From positions 1 through 39,253 of the forward strand of contig NZ_JAHESD010000056.1 of assembly GCF_018598585.1 (NCBI RefSeq): a stretch of 39,253 bases of DNA. Direction: 5' to 3'. The notes beneath the pieces were generated by a model. That model was not told the origin of the DNA. It saw only the letters and a program-made list of their open reading frames with translations, and searched no databases. How positions within the stretch are numbered: the first letter of the stretch is position 1; every line of letters begins with the position of its first letter. A program made the translations under genes and the position numbers. Origin of the DNA: Chryseosolibacter indicum. Lineage in GTDB: Bacteria; Bacteroidota; Bacteroidia; Cytophagales; Cyclobacteriaceae. Of the stretch, positions 25,815 to 34,534 are shown piece by piece.

Positions 25815-27725
25815 ATGAAGAGAATACTACTTATTAGCTTGCTTATAATTTCCTTTTCAAAGGCGATGAGCGCAGCGTTGAAATTTCCGGTGAGTGAAAT
25901 ACCAGAAAGCCTAAAGAAGGATGTGGATGTGGTTATCCGCGAGGATAAAATGGTTTACGAGGTTATCTCAGCCAGTAAGGGGAGGCTATCCGCATACTAT
26001 GTTGTAACCATTTTGAACGGAGGAGGCAAGGGTTTTGCGTCAAAGGTTTTAGGTTATGATAAGCTCACTAAAATCACACAACTAAAGGCGAGCATTTACG
26101 ATGCGAGCGGTAAGCTTATAAGAAAAATAAAGAACAGTGAAATTTACGATCAGAGTGCTTTTGATGGATTTAGCCTTTACAGTGACAACCGTCTTAAAGC
26201 AATTGATCTTTCACATGGCATGTATCCATACACGTTGGAGTTTGAATATGAGAAGGAATATAATTCTTTGTTCTATATAGATGGTTCATATTTTATTCCT
26301 GGGGAACGGGCCTCTGTACAATATGCTTCTTATGAGTTAATTTATCCTCCATCTATAGCTCCGAGATATAAGACTTTAAATATCAATAAAGAGCCGAGCA
26401 AGGGAAAAACAGCAGAAGGGTATGAATCTTTAACCTGGGTGTTTGAGAACCTTACGCCTATTAAATTTGAAACGTATTCTTCTACGACAAAGGTGATTCC
26501 TCAAATAAAAGTAGCGCCGTCATTTTTTATGTTCGATAAGTATGCTGGTGACATGTCTAGCTGGAATGGGTTTGGACAGTGGATTAACTCTTTGAATAAA
26601 GGAAGGAATATATTACCGCCGAAGACAATTGAAAAGGTTAAGGAAATAACAGCGGGATATGTTAGCAAAGAAGACAAGGTTAAGGCGGTGTATGAATACC
26701 TTCAAAATAAGACGCGGTATGTAAGCGTTCAACTCGGAATAGGTGGTTATCAACCATTCGACGCGCTTACTGTAGATCAGACCGGATATGGCGATTGCAA
26801 AGCGCTTTCTAATTACATGATCTCTATGCTGGAATGCATAGGAATAAAATCCAATTACGTGTTAATTAGAGCTGGAGAAGGTGAACCTGAAATTGATGTT
26901 GATTTCCCAAGTGCACAGTTTAACCACGCTATTGTTGCTGTTCCGAATGAGAAAGATACTATCTGGTTGGAATGTACCAGTCAAACAAATCCGTTTGGAT
27001 ATCAGGGTTCTTTTACGGGAAATCGTAAAGCTCTTTTAATTACGGAAGACGGAGCTAAAATGGTAAACACTACTCAGTATGATGCTAAACAAAATCTTCA
27101 AAGCAGAATTGCAGATGTTTTTATTGAACCTTCAGGGGATGCCAAAGCTAAAGTAAAGACAATTTACACAGGGCTACAGTATGAAAATGATAACCTGGAC
27201 GTAGTTCTGGATGATTCTTCTGAGAAGCAAAAGAAATGGATTCAAAACAATACGAGAATTCCTGTTTTTGACGTCACTGCCTTCTCTTTTGAAAATCAGA
27301 AGAACAAACTTCCATCAGCAACAGTAAACCTTGAACTCTCTTTAAAGAAGTATGCTACAGTAAGCGGAAAGAGAATTTTTCTTATGCCGAATTTAATGAA
27401 CAGGAATACTTACATTCCTGAAAGAGCTACAGAAAGAAAAGCGGATGTAGTTTTCAAAAGCACGTACACAGACATTGATACAATCGCATTTCATTTACCT
27501 GACAATATTTATCCGGAAGCTTTACCAACATCAGTTGAGATAAAAACTGTTTATGGTGAATATTATAGCAACTACATCTTAGAGCCTGGTAAATTGGTTT
27601 ACGTAAGGAGAATAAAAATGCAAAAAGGTGTATTTAAACCTGAGCTGTATAATGAATTAACAGAATTCTATAAGAACATAAGCAAAGCCGATAGTGCTAA
27701 AATTGTGTTTGTCAATAAGACATAA
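25815..27725 (+). CDS. Exported DUF3857/transglutaminase-like protein
   Basis: The 636-aa product has a short signal peptide (MKRILLISLLIISFSKAMSA) and a DUF3857 domain at about 55-210. A transglutaminase-like core at about 270-400 has the cysteine in GYGDCKALSNYM and the histidine in FNHAIVAV. The third position reads IWLECTSQTNPFG, a form with Glu where Asp is usual. A beta-rich C-terminal part follows. The enzyme may cleave or cross-link peptides at the cell surface, but this is inferred from the fold. It begins one base after the stop of its paralogue. The end of the gene is 3 bp from an opposing SDR gene, so the transcripts converge. Catalysis is plausible here but not in the upstream partner. 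Confidence 0.85.
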   Translation: MKRILLISLLIISFSKAMSAALKFPVSEIPESLKKDVDVVIREDKMVYEVISASKGRLSAYYVVTILNGGGKGFASKVLGYDKLTKITQLKASIYDASGKLIRKIKNSEIYDQSAFDGFSLYSDNRLKAIDLSHGMYPYTLEFEYEKEYNSLFYIDGSYFIPGERASVQYASYELIYPPSIAPRYKTLNINKEPSKGKTAEGYESLTWVFENLTPIKFETYSSTTKVIPQIKVAPSFFMFDKYAGDMSSWNGFGQWINSLNKGRNILPPKTIEKVKEITAGYVSKEDKVKAVYEYLQNKTRYVSVQLGIGGYQPFDALTVDQTGYGDCKALSNYMISMLECIGIKSNYVLIRAGEGEPEIDVDFPSAQFNHAIVAVPNEKDTIWLECTSQTNPFGYQGSFTGNRKALLITEDGAKMVNTTQYDAKQNLQSRIADVFIEPSGDAKAKVKTIYTGLQYENDNLDVVLDDSSEKQKKWIQNNTRIPVFDVTAFSFENQKNKLPSATVNLELSLKKYATVSGKRIFLMPNLMNRNTYIPERATERKADVVFKSTYTDIDTIAFHLPDNIYPEALPTSVEIKTVYGEYYSNYILEPGKLVYVRRIKMQKGVFKPELYNELTEFYKNISKADSAKIVFVNKT

Positions 27726-27728
27726 CCG

Positions 27729-28535
27729 TCATTTTATCGGAGCATTTGCTTCTTTTGCCATTACGTTATACACCATTTTATCAGCAAATTTTGGAAGCCA
27801 TTTATTAAAGAAAACCGCAAGCTTGCCTTGTGTAGTTAAAATTAGTGTGCGTTTACGTTTAACGGTTGCATTATAAATATGCCTTGCACATTCTTCGGCG
27901 CTCATCATTTCGTCCTCGTTTCTTGGAGATTCGCCTTGGGCTGATCCATCCTTTGTGAGTGACCGCTTTCTAATGTTTGATGCTGTAAATCCAGGACATG
28001 CTGTTAGTACGTGAACGCCAGTTTTTAGATGTTCGGTTCTTAGTACTTCAAGAAAACCGTTTAAGGCAAATTTAGAAGCTGAATATCCTGTGCGGCCAGG
28101 TAGGCCACGAAAACCAGCAATTGAAGAGATGCCTACCACTGATCCTTTATTCCTTTTTATTTCATGAATACAGTATTTTGTGGCGTAAAGGACGCCGTAA
28201 AAATTAATATCCATCACCTGCTTAACGACTTTTAAATCTACATCATCAAACAAGGCGCGCATTGAAATACCTGCGTTATTAATTAGCACGTCAATTCTAC
28301 CGAAAACCTTTATAGCTTCTTCTGCCATTAACCGGTTGTCTTCTTCTATACTAACATCGGCTTTAAAACCATGGGCTGTAATATTCTGTGCTTTTAACTC
28401 AGATACAGTCTTTTCCAGCTCAACGACATTTCGCCCTGTAATGAGCACTTTTGAACCTTTAGCACCAAATTCATAGGCCATTGCTTTTCCTATACCAGAT
28501 GTGCCTCCGGTGATGATTACAACTTTGTCTTTCAT
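27729..28535 (-). CDS. SDR-family oxidoreductase
   Basis: This 268-aa classical short-chain dehydrogenase has the cofactor motif TGGTSGIGKA (9-18), NNAG (86-89), N111, S138 and the YxxxK pair Y151/K155 in YSASK. R35 after the second strand (LITGRNVVEL) suggests NADP(H) preference. The last 30 residues (KWLPKFADKMVYNVMA) form an amphipathic or membrane-associated end, seen in SDRs that act on lipids. It is divergent from the acyltransferase gene at 28588, and a link to lipid metabolism is a weak inference from that. Substrate unknown. Confidence 0.88.
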   Translation of the reverse strand: MKDKVVIITGGTSGIGKAMAYEFGAKGSKVLITGRNVVELEKTVSELKAQNITAHGFKADVSIEEDNRLMAEEAIKVFGRIDVLINNAGISMRALFDDVDLKVVKQVMDINFYGVLYATKYCIHEIKRNKGSVVGISSIAGFRGLPGRTGYSASKFALNGFLEVLRTEHLKTGVHVLTACPGFTASNIRKRSLTKDGSAQGESPRNEDEMMSAEECARHIYNATVKRKRTLILTTQGKLAVFFNKWLPKFADKMVYNVMAKEANAPIK

Positions 28536-28587
28536 AATTCAAAAATAGCAATACTTGTTTAACTTGCCTGCTATTGAGAAATTTGGA

Positions 28588-29436
28588 ATGCTAATTATCA
28601 GACTACTATCATACTTGCCGTTCGGTATTCTTTATCTTTTGTCTGATTTTCTATTTTTTGTTTCATACTATATAGTCAGGTACAGGAGAAGGTTAGTAAA
28701 GAAAAATCTTCGGAATTCTTTTCCTGGAAAAACCAAGAATGAGTTGAGTGTTATTGAAAAAGAATTTTACAGGAATTTGTGTGACTACGCAGTAGAAATG
28801 CTGAAGCTGCTGACTATAAGTAAGGAGGAGTTGACGAGACGTATGAAATTTAATGAACCTGAGTTCGTGCACCAATTTTCTTCAAAAAACCAATCTATTC
28901 TTTTCCTTGCATCACACCAGTTTAATTGGGAATGGTTGCTGGTATCAGCAAGTATAAGCTTTCCGATGGCTATCGATTTTGTATATCAACCGATCCATAA
29001 TAAACTTTTTGAAAGATTTTCAGTGCTGTCAAGAACACGTTTTGGTGCACATGCCATACAGCGGGATGAGGTTGCAAGAGAGCTTGTAAAACGAAGGAAC
29101 ATTTTAAGAGGGGTTGCGATAGTAGCGGATCAGTATCCAGGCTATAAGAAAGACAAGAAGTATCCGGTTAAGTTTCTCAATCAGGATACGGTTTTTTTTC
29201 TTGGGCTAAACAACATGGCGGTTCTATCGCAATATCCAGCGGTTTATTATACGATAAGAAAAGTTAAAAGAGGGTATTATGAGGCTGACCCAAATATTGT
29301 TGCATTGCCACCTTACGAGAAAACAGAGACTGTTGTAATAGATAATTATATTAAACTGGTTGAGCAGGTTATTAATCAGTATCCTTCAGGCTGGCTTTGG
29401 TCACATAACCGTTGGAAGAAGAGACATTTAAAGTAA
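28588..29436 (+). CDS. LpxL/HtrB-type lysophospholipid or lipid A acyltransferase
   Basis: These membrane-bound enzymes transfer an acyl chain from acyl-ACP to lipid A precursors or related lipids. The 282-aa product has an N-terminal membrane segment (about 5-30), a basic patch RYRRRLVKKNLRNSFP and the family motif HX4E at H110-E115 (HQFNWE). ADQYPG and the final YPSGWLWSHNRWK are typical of Bacteroidota LpxL-like proteins. The ATG at 28588 was chosen because it leaves 52 bp to the divergent SDR gene. A TTG at 28555 would add 11 residues. The exact acceptor lipid is uncertain. It ends 6 bp before the opposing helicase gene. Confidence 0.88.
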   Translation: MLIIRLLSYLPFGILYLLSDFLFFVSYYIVRYRRRLVKKNLRNSFPGKTKNELSVIEKEFYRNLCDYAVEMLKLLTISKEELTRRMKFNEPEFVHQFSSKNQSILFLASHQFNWEWLLVSASISFPMAIDFVYQPIHNKLFERFSVLSRTRFGAHAIQRDEVARELVKRRNILRGVAIVADQYPGYKKDKKYPVKFLNQDTVFFLGLNNMAVLSQYPAVYYTIRKVKRGYYEADPNIVALPPYEKTETVVIDNYIKLVEQVINQYPSGWLWSHNRWKKRHLK

Positions 29437-29442
29437 TTGAAA

Positions 29443-32385
29443 TTACGCTAACATCTGCGCGATATCTTCACGGCTTAACTGCTTCATAAAGCTCTCTTCT
29501 GTAGTTATAAGTTCGTGTGTGAGTTTAAGTTTCTTCTGTTGCAGCATTAATATCTTTTCCTCTACGCTATTACGTGTTATAAACTTATAAGTAAATACCT
29601 TTTTCTTTTGACCTATTCTATGGGCCCGATCTACTGCCTGCGCTTCAACTGCTGGGTTCCACCACGGATCAAGAATAAATACATAATCTGCCTCTGTGAG
29701 GTTTAATCCAAGCCCTCCTGCTTTAATGGAGATCAGGAATATTTTAATGTTTGAATCCTTTGTGAAGCGTTCAACCTGTTCTTTGCGGTCCATGCTAGAA
29801 CCATCCAGGTATGCATAATCAATATTATTTTCCCTCAGGTAGTTCTTAACAAGATCAAGGTGCTTTACAAATTGGCTAAAGACAAGAATTTTATGTCCGT
29901 CTCCCATGGCATTCTGCAACATGTGTGTTACATCTTCCAGTTTACCGGAGTCTCCTTCATACTCCTGATCAATCATTTTCGGATGATTAGCAAGCTGACG
30001 TAGCTTTGTCAAGCCTTCAAGGATCATGAACCGTGAATTACCAATTCCTTCTTCTTCAATGAGTTTGAAAATCTTTTCACGGTAATGGGTTTTCACCTCT
30101 TCATATCTCTTCTCCTGCTCAGGGGTCATTACCGAGTATTGAATGTTCTCAACCTTTTCAGGAAGTTCGGTAGCTACTTGCGATTTATGCCGTCTAAGTA
30201 TAAAAGGTTTGATAATCATTCCTAACTTCTTGGAACGCGTTTCATCCGCTTTCTTTTCAATAGGGTTTTGAAATTCATTTCTGAAGTAGGTCTGCGACCC
30301 TAATATGCCAGGATTGATGAATGACATCTGCGACCACAAGTCGAGCGTAGTGTTTTCAATAGGTGTACCGGTGAGTACGAGTTTTTGTCGTGACTTTAAC
30401 TCACGCACTGCCTTGGCAATGTTTGAAACAGGGTTTTTAATTACCTGTGATTCATCAAGGATTATGTAGTTAAAATAAAATTTCTGAAGTAGTTCTATAT
30501 CAAGGCGTGTAATGCCATAGGATGTAAGTATTAAATCATACTTTTCAAAACGTGTTATGTCTTTATTACGCAGGGTGCCTGTATAATTTAGTATGCGCAG
30601 TTCAGGTGTGAACTTACTTGCCTCCATTTCCCAATTATAAATTAAGGATGTTGGCATAATTAGCAATGATGTTCCTGCTCCGGCTTCTTTTTCAGCGAGA
30701 AGCATGGTGAGGGTTTGTACGGTCTTTCCTAAACCCATATCGTCGGCAAGACATCCACCCAATTTATATTCATTAAGAAAGCGAAGCCAGTTATAGCCAG
30801 CGCGTTGGTAAGGCCTAAGTTCACCTTTAAATCCAACAGGTAGTGGATAGTCTTTTATTCCAGAGAATGAATTAAGGTTTCTCAACTTTTCGCTGAGGTG
30901 TACCTTTGCGAGGTTTCCTTCTTCAAGTTCTTTCACCAGGTTAAGGTGATGCTTTCTTAATACGGGAGTCTCATCGTTTCCGTCTGTTTCGCTTAGTGCG
31001 AATAAGTCGGCATATTTGGTAAGCCACACTTCAGGAATAATAGCGATCTCGCCGTTAGGAAGTCTGAACTCCACCTTTTTTCTTAGTATTAATCTTCGCA
31101 AGTCTTTGAAAGGTATTTCGAATTCTCCGAATCGGATTTTCGCATGGATATCAAACCAGTCGATATTCTCTTTTACTTCAACTTCAATAACAGCCTTTCC
31201 GACGAAATATTTTTTATCACGACTTTCAGGCTGGCTAACTTCAAAACCAAAGTTTAAGAGGTTAACACGGTTTTCATTAAGCCAGGAGAATGCTTCAGCT
31301 TTTGGTATAGCTACCCGAAATCCTTTCATTGGCAGCCCAAGTTTTTGAAGTGTATTGAGGTAGTGTTTCTCTACTTCTGTTTTTCTGGCTATGCGGTGAA
31401 AGATGTAGTGCTCGCCCTGCTTTTCTACTGTAACACTTACCGGGCCAATGTTATCTCCGCGAAAGCGATGTTTGCCGTATTTAAAGGAAAGGTCAAATAC
31501 AATTTTGCCTGTCTCATCACTTGTATCTTCGGCTGGAGCACTGTTGTCGAACAAAGATGGTGCGGCAGTAGTTTGTGCCGTGTGAAGCTCTGACAATGTT
31601 ACAACAGGATGGGGTTCGTAATTACTCTTGTTAATTTCAAAACCATTTGCCTCCACATCATCAAACGAAGCAATTAGCGGAGCTACGAACCTGTTGTAGT
31701 ACGTTTCCTCTACATTCTTTGGTATTACTACAAACTTCTTAGTTAAGAAGGGTATCAGTTTTTTTCCATCAACAAACTTTTCGAAACCATAAAGTTTGCC
31801 ATTATGGACCATCCATGCCGGTGATTTACATATCAGGTATGCTGAAGCATCAGGGAGATCGAGTTTTTTGTCCTGATAATATATAGTAGGGTAATAATTG
31901 GTATGGTCGTCATTTCGCATGAAATGGAAATGAATACTTGCTTTCTTTTCCAGAACTTCAATTTTCCGCCAGGTAGGTTCTCCATCATTACCCATTTCAA
32001 ACAACTGCTTGCCTTTGAGCTTTTCGAGCACTTTTGCCCGACGCTTCTCCATGTAGTCTTCTATCTGATCCTGGATGAGTTCGTTGCCCTTAGCCTTGTC
32101 GTACGTTTTGGTTAAAAACTCTTCCGGTTTGATTAATTTAGGTGAAAACTTTTTGACGATAGCATCCTGCTGCATGGAGTCAAGAATCTCGATAAGCTCA
32201 AAATCGCGTTCGTCTAATCCCTTGGCAAATTCCCGTGCATTTTTGGAAGATATATTCTGATGTTGGTACGTGAGCTTACCTTTTTCATCTAAATGAACTA
32301 TGTAGGACTCAAAAATGAACCCCAAATACTCGTGTTGATATAACGAGTACACGATTTGAAATGGTTGAGAGGCGGAGACTTTCAT
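29443..32385 (-). CDS. SNF2/RapA-family DNA translocase (helicase-like ATPase)
   Basis: The 980-aa product has a long N-terminal part of about 490 residues without a recognised motif, then a full SNF2 motor. Motif I is DDMGLGKTVQT (Walker A near 548), motif Ia LIMPTSLIYNWEME, motif II DESQ near 644 (DEAH in classical members), and motif III LTGTPIEN. The second RecA lobe has LISIKAGGLGLNLTEADYV and the HRIGQ motif near 918. SNF2 proteins move along DNA to remodel proteins or RNA polymerase. Cellular role is unknown. The N-terminal half may bind DNA or a partner. It is monocistronic and convergent with the acyltransferase. Confidence 0.9.
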   Translation of the reverse strand: MKVSASQPFQIVYSLYQHEYLGFIFESYIVHLDEKGKLTYQHQNISSKNAREFAKGLDERDFELIEILDSMQQDAIVKKFSPKLIKPEEFLTKTYDKAKGNELIQDQIEDYMEKRRAKVLEKLKGKQLFEMGNDGEPTWRKIEVLEKKASIHFHFMRNDDHTNYYPTIYYQDKKLDLPDASAYLICKSPAWMVHNGKLYGFEKFVDGKKLIPFLTKKFVVIPKNVEETYYNRFVAPLIASFDDVEANGFEINKSNYEPHPVVTLSELHTAQTTAAPSLFDNSAPAEDTSDETGKIVFDLSFKYGKHRFRGDNIGPVSVTVEKQGEHYIFHRIARKTEVEKHYLNTLQKLGLPMKGFRVAIPKAEAFSWLNENRVNLLNFGFEVSQPESRDKKYFVGKAVIEVEVKENIDWFDIHAKIRFGEFEIPFKDLRRLILRKKVEFRLPNGEIAIIPEVWLTKYADLFALSETDGNDETPVLRKHHLNLVKELEEGNLAKVHLSEKLRNLNSFSGIKDYPLPVGFKGELRPYQRAGYNWLRFLNEYKLGGCLADDMGLGKTVQTLTMLLAEKEAGAGTSLLIMPTSLIYNWEMEASKFTPELRILNYTGTLRNKDITRFEKYDLILTSYGITRLDIELLQKFYFNYIILDESQVIKNPVSNIAKAVRELKSRQKLVLTGTPIENTTLDLWSQMSFINPGILGSQTYFRNEFQNPIEKKADETRSKKLGMIIKPFILRRHKSQVATELPEKVENIQYSVMTPEQEKRYEEVKTHYREKIFKLIEEEGIGNSRFMILEGLTKLRQLANHPKMIDQEYEGDSGKLEDVTHMLQNAMGDGHKILVFSQFVKHLDLVKNYLRENNIDYAYLDGSSMDRKEQVERFTKDSNIKIFLISIKAGGLGLNLTEADYVFILDPWWNPAVEAQAVDRAHRIGQKKKVFTYKFITRNSVEEKILMLQQKKLKLTHELITTEESFMKQLSREDIAQMLA

Positions 32386-32516
32386 CTAAATCTGGCCTTT
32401 TTAAGGAAACAGAATCTCCAAATTAGGAATTAAAACAATTAAAAACGTTATTTTATAACAGGTTTTAGTACTCCAATCTTACAGCTGCTTTATTAAGCTA
32501 CTTGTTTTTCAACTAA

Positions 32517-33347
32517 TTAGCGTACTAAACTAAGAAAAGATGAGCCTAAATTATTTGCTATGATCTCTTTATACCTGACACTATTGCGATAGTCGTTGGT
32601 AAGGAATTCTTTCCATACGAGGTCCCAATCGGTCTGTTTAGACATGGTAAATGCCAGTAGTTCTGCCTCGCCTAAATCTACCTCCTGCTTTTTAACAGGG
32701 ATTTTGCGCCTGATAACTCCGATGTATTCTGTAAAGTCGATAACGGATAGAAGTTTGGGGTTTTTAGAAAGATTATTAATGATGTCATCTCCGGAAGGAT
32801 TGTATTCTATCTTCATTTCGGGATAATATTCTTTCTTAATTCTTTCAATATAGGCAACATGCGTGCTTCCTGTGATAACCTGTGCTGTATAGCCTTTGTA
32901 CGTCGTTGATATTTCTTTCAGACTTTTGATTGAAGGGGCGTTCTTATTGGTTAAAAGAACAATTTGGTTACTCATGTAGTGAGGCGTAAATTTCATGACC
33001 TTCTTTCTTTCGTCTGTAATGCTTGTGTTTGTTACACCAAGAAGATTATCGGTGTTCTGTACAGTACGTAAAAACTTAGGAAAGTCTGTCTCTCCTAAGA
33101 CATACTCAATCTTTAGTTGTTTGCCGTATTTAGAGGTGATGAACTTTTGAAAGTCAGCTACGATGTCAGCACAAACACCCTTCATTTTACCATCGCTAGC
33201 TTTATAAATTAAACCAGGTTGTTCATAATATATTACAGAAAGGGTTCCTGAACCGGTTGCTTTTACGCTGGCCCAACTATCTCCTTTGTAGTGCTGTGCT
33301 TTTACAGTTAGGGAGATGAATGTTAAAAGGATAGTGATGGTTTTCAT
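32517..33347 (-). CDS. Orphan periplasmic solute-binding protein (SBP_bac_3-like)
   Basis: The ATG at 33347 gives 276 aa with a good signal peptide (MKTITILLTFISLTVKA). The mature part has an SBP family 3 fold: TLSVIYYEQPGLIYKASDG, MKGVCADIVADFQKF, GVTNTSITDERKKVMKFTPHY and ISTTYKGYTAQVITGSTH, where the TDERKK-MKFTPHY pattern marks the family. Family members usually bind amino acids for an ABC importer, but no permease or ATPase lies near, so it may act as a sensor or with distant subunits. A frame extension to 33374 adds nine residues and weakens the signal peptide. A matching promoter and a palindrome lie just upstream. Confidence 0.82.
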   Translation of the reverse strand: MKTITILLTFISLTVKAQHYKGDSWASVKATGSGTLSVIYYEQPGLIYKASDGKMKGVCADIVADFQKFITSKYGKQLKIEYVLGETDFPKFLRTVQNTDNLLGVTNTSITDERKKVMKFTPHYMSNQIVLLTNKNAPSIKSLKEISTTYKGYTAQVITGSTHVAYIERIKKEYYPEMKIEYNPSGDDIINNLSKNPKLLSVIDFTEYIGVIRRKIPVKKQEVDLGEAELLAFTMSKQTDWDLVWKEFLTNDYRNSVRYKEIIANNLGSSFLSLVR

Positions 33348-33377
33348 TATCGAAAAATAATGATTAACCGGCAATTT

Positions 33378-33394
33378 GAATGGTTAAACCATTC
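33378..33394. promoter_or_regulatory. Palindromic operator candidate at the solute-binding-protein start site
   Basis: GAATGGTT-A-AACCATTC is a perfect 8-bp inverted repeat around a single base. It begins one base after the -7 box (33396-33403) and so covers the predicted start point and the first transcribed bases. A repressor dimer here would block transcription. A short 5' hairpin is the other reading. Confidence 0.5.
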
Positions 33395-33395
33395 C

Positions 33396-33426
33396 CAAAA
33401 CTACGCTGATGTACTGTTTTAGGAAA
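33396..33426 (-). promoter_or_regulatory. Promoter of the solute-binding-protein gene
   Basis: On the minus strand TAGTTTTG (33396-33403) matches TAnnTTTG exactly. Nineteen bases upstream is TTTC (33423-33426), one base off TTTG. Start near 33389, 42 bp before the ATG at 33347. Confidence 0.55.
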
Positions 33427-33449
33427 ATTTGTAAATAAACTATTGTTGT

Positions 33450-33464
33450 TCTTACCGCGTAAGA
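33450..33464. repeat. Short palindrome after the anti-sigma gene
   Basis: TCTTAC-CGC-GTAAGA, a 6-bp inverted repeat, lies 10 bp after the anti-sigma gene and about 65-75 bp upstream of the solute-binding-protein start point. It could be a weak terminator (no T-run follows) or a binding site for a regulator of the downstream gene. Confidence 0.35.
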
Positions 33465-33473
33465 GCGTTTATA

Positions 33474-33887
33474 TCAAAGGTTTGGTTGTTTATTGTTGAG
33501 CTTTGGAAGTATAACTTTTTTATCAATCCAATTATAAAAGGCTAATAGAATTACGCCGCAGATAAAAAGGCCCGCATAGTCTGCCATAGTGCTTAGGAAG
33601 CCTAAGGAGACTTTGAAACCAGTGAAGGCAATGGCAATAATTAATGCAGCGCTTAGGGAGACAATGCCAATGGCGAGCAAGATCCAATCTTTTGACGATT
33701 CTTTTGTTTCTTGTTCTTTTTTGATCCTAGCGACTAGGCGCTCAGAAAAATTGGCAGGAAGGGTAAAGTCAGGTTCTTTTTGGAGGGCATTAAAAACGAT
33801 CTGATATGCCCTTTCATTTACGTCCATGTCAGCAGATCTTTCTCCCGCTTCTACTCTTGTTTGTAATTCTTTTTCATTCGGATTCAT
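33474..33887 (-). CDS. Probable membrane anti-sigma factor
   Basis: The 137-aa product has a hydrophilic N-terminal half (MNPNEKELQTRVEAGERSADM..., with VARIKKEQETKESS before the membrane) and two hydrophobic segments at about 68-90 and 97-117. It has no HxxxCxxC zinc motif, unlike ZAS-type anti-sigmas. Its start overlaps the stop of the ECF sigma gene by 4 bp, the usual arrangement for a sigma/anti-sigma pair, so the role is inferred mostly from position. The cytoplasmic N-terminal part would bind the sigma factor and the membrane part would sense or anchor. A plain membrane protein of unrelated role is possible. Confidence 0.65.
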   Translation of the reverse strand: MNPNEKELQTRVEAGERSADMDVNERAYQIVFNALQKEPDFTLPANFSERLVARIKKEQETKESSKDWILLAIGIVSLSAALIIAIAFTGFKVSLGFLSTMADYAGLFICGVILLAFYNWIDKKVILPKLNNKQPNL

Positions 33888-34447
33888 AACAATTCCTCCT
33901 TTCCTAAATGCTTCTTCACTTTCTCTTTTAACATCGTTCTTGCCCTAAAAAGATAATTTTTAACAGTGCCTTCTGGCATATCTGTAATTTGACAAATCTC
34001 AGGATAAGTCATTCCTTCAAGATGATATAAAGTTAATATAATTTTATACTGTGCCGGAAGCTGGTCAACAAGCTTTAATACATAATTATCCAGGTCTTGC
34101 TCCTCAAAGCTAGCTTCCGTGTTTTGATCACTTATAAAGTTGCTATTTGAATCGATGTTGTCAGAGATATCGGTGTAAGCAATCTTATTCTTCCTTATGT
34201 GATTAATAGCATATCTGTATGCAATGGTAGCGATCCACGTTGATAATTTTGAGTTGAATGAAAAACTTTCCAACTTATTATATACTCTAATAAACACGTC
34301 CTGACATAGCTCTTCTTTATCCTCTTCACTTTTAACAAGCCGCCCTATCATATGCATAACAAGCTTTTTATGCTGATCAATCAATGTGCGGAAAGCATGC
34401 AGATCTCCAGCTAAAACTTGTGAAATAAGGTCTCGCTCATTATTCAT
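33884..34447 (-). CDS. ECF-type RNA polymerase sigma factor
   Basis: The 187-aa product has region 2 at about 10-85 (EELCQDVFIRVYNKL, WIATIAYRYAINHIRK) and region 4 at about 120-182. The latter contains the helix-turn-helix TYPEICQITDMPEGTVKNYLFRAR. There is no region 1.1 or 3, which defines the ECF class. It is followed by a membrane protein overlapping by 4 bp, presumably its anti-sigma. The region upstream of its ATG carries TGCAAC...GTCTTA (34455-34484). A near-identical motif in the opposite direction precedes the divergent gene, so autoregulation is likely. The minus-strand copy would put the transcript start only about 3 bases before the ATG, a nearly leaderless message. Confidence 0.92.
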   Translation of the reverse strand: MNNERDLISQVLAGDLHAFRTLIDQHKKLVMHMIGRLVKSEEDKEELCQDVFIRVYNKLESFSFNSKLSTWIATIAYRYAINHIRKNKIAYTDISDNIDSNSNFISDQNTEASFEEQDLDNYVLKLVDQLPAQYKIILTLYHLEGMTYPEICQITDMPEGTVKNYLFRARTMLKEKVKKHLGKEELL

Positions 34448-34454
34448 CAGGTGG

Positions 34455-34484
34455 TAAGACAGGAGATGTCGGACTAATGTTGCA
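34455..34484 (-). promoter_or_regulatory. ECF-type promoter of the sigma/anti-sigma operon
   Basis: On the minus strand TGCAAC (34479-34484) is followed after exactly 18 bases by GTCTTA (34455-34460). The AAC in the -35 and GTCT in the -10 are typical ECF elements. The start would fall near 34450. Confidence 0.65.
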
Positions 34485-34534
34485 ATAAGATAGAAATAAT
34501 TTTAAAGGTGTTTTAAAAAAAAGATGATATCACC

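Noticed and set aside
31016-31348. Plus-strand ORF inside the helicase gene
   Set aside because: It lies entirely within a well-supported long gene on the other strand and has no recognisable domain.
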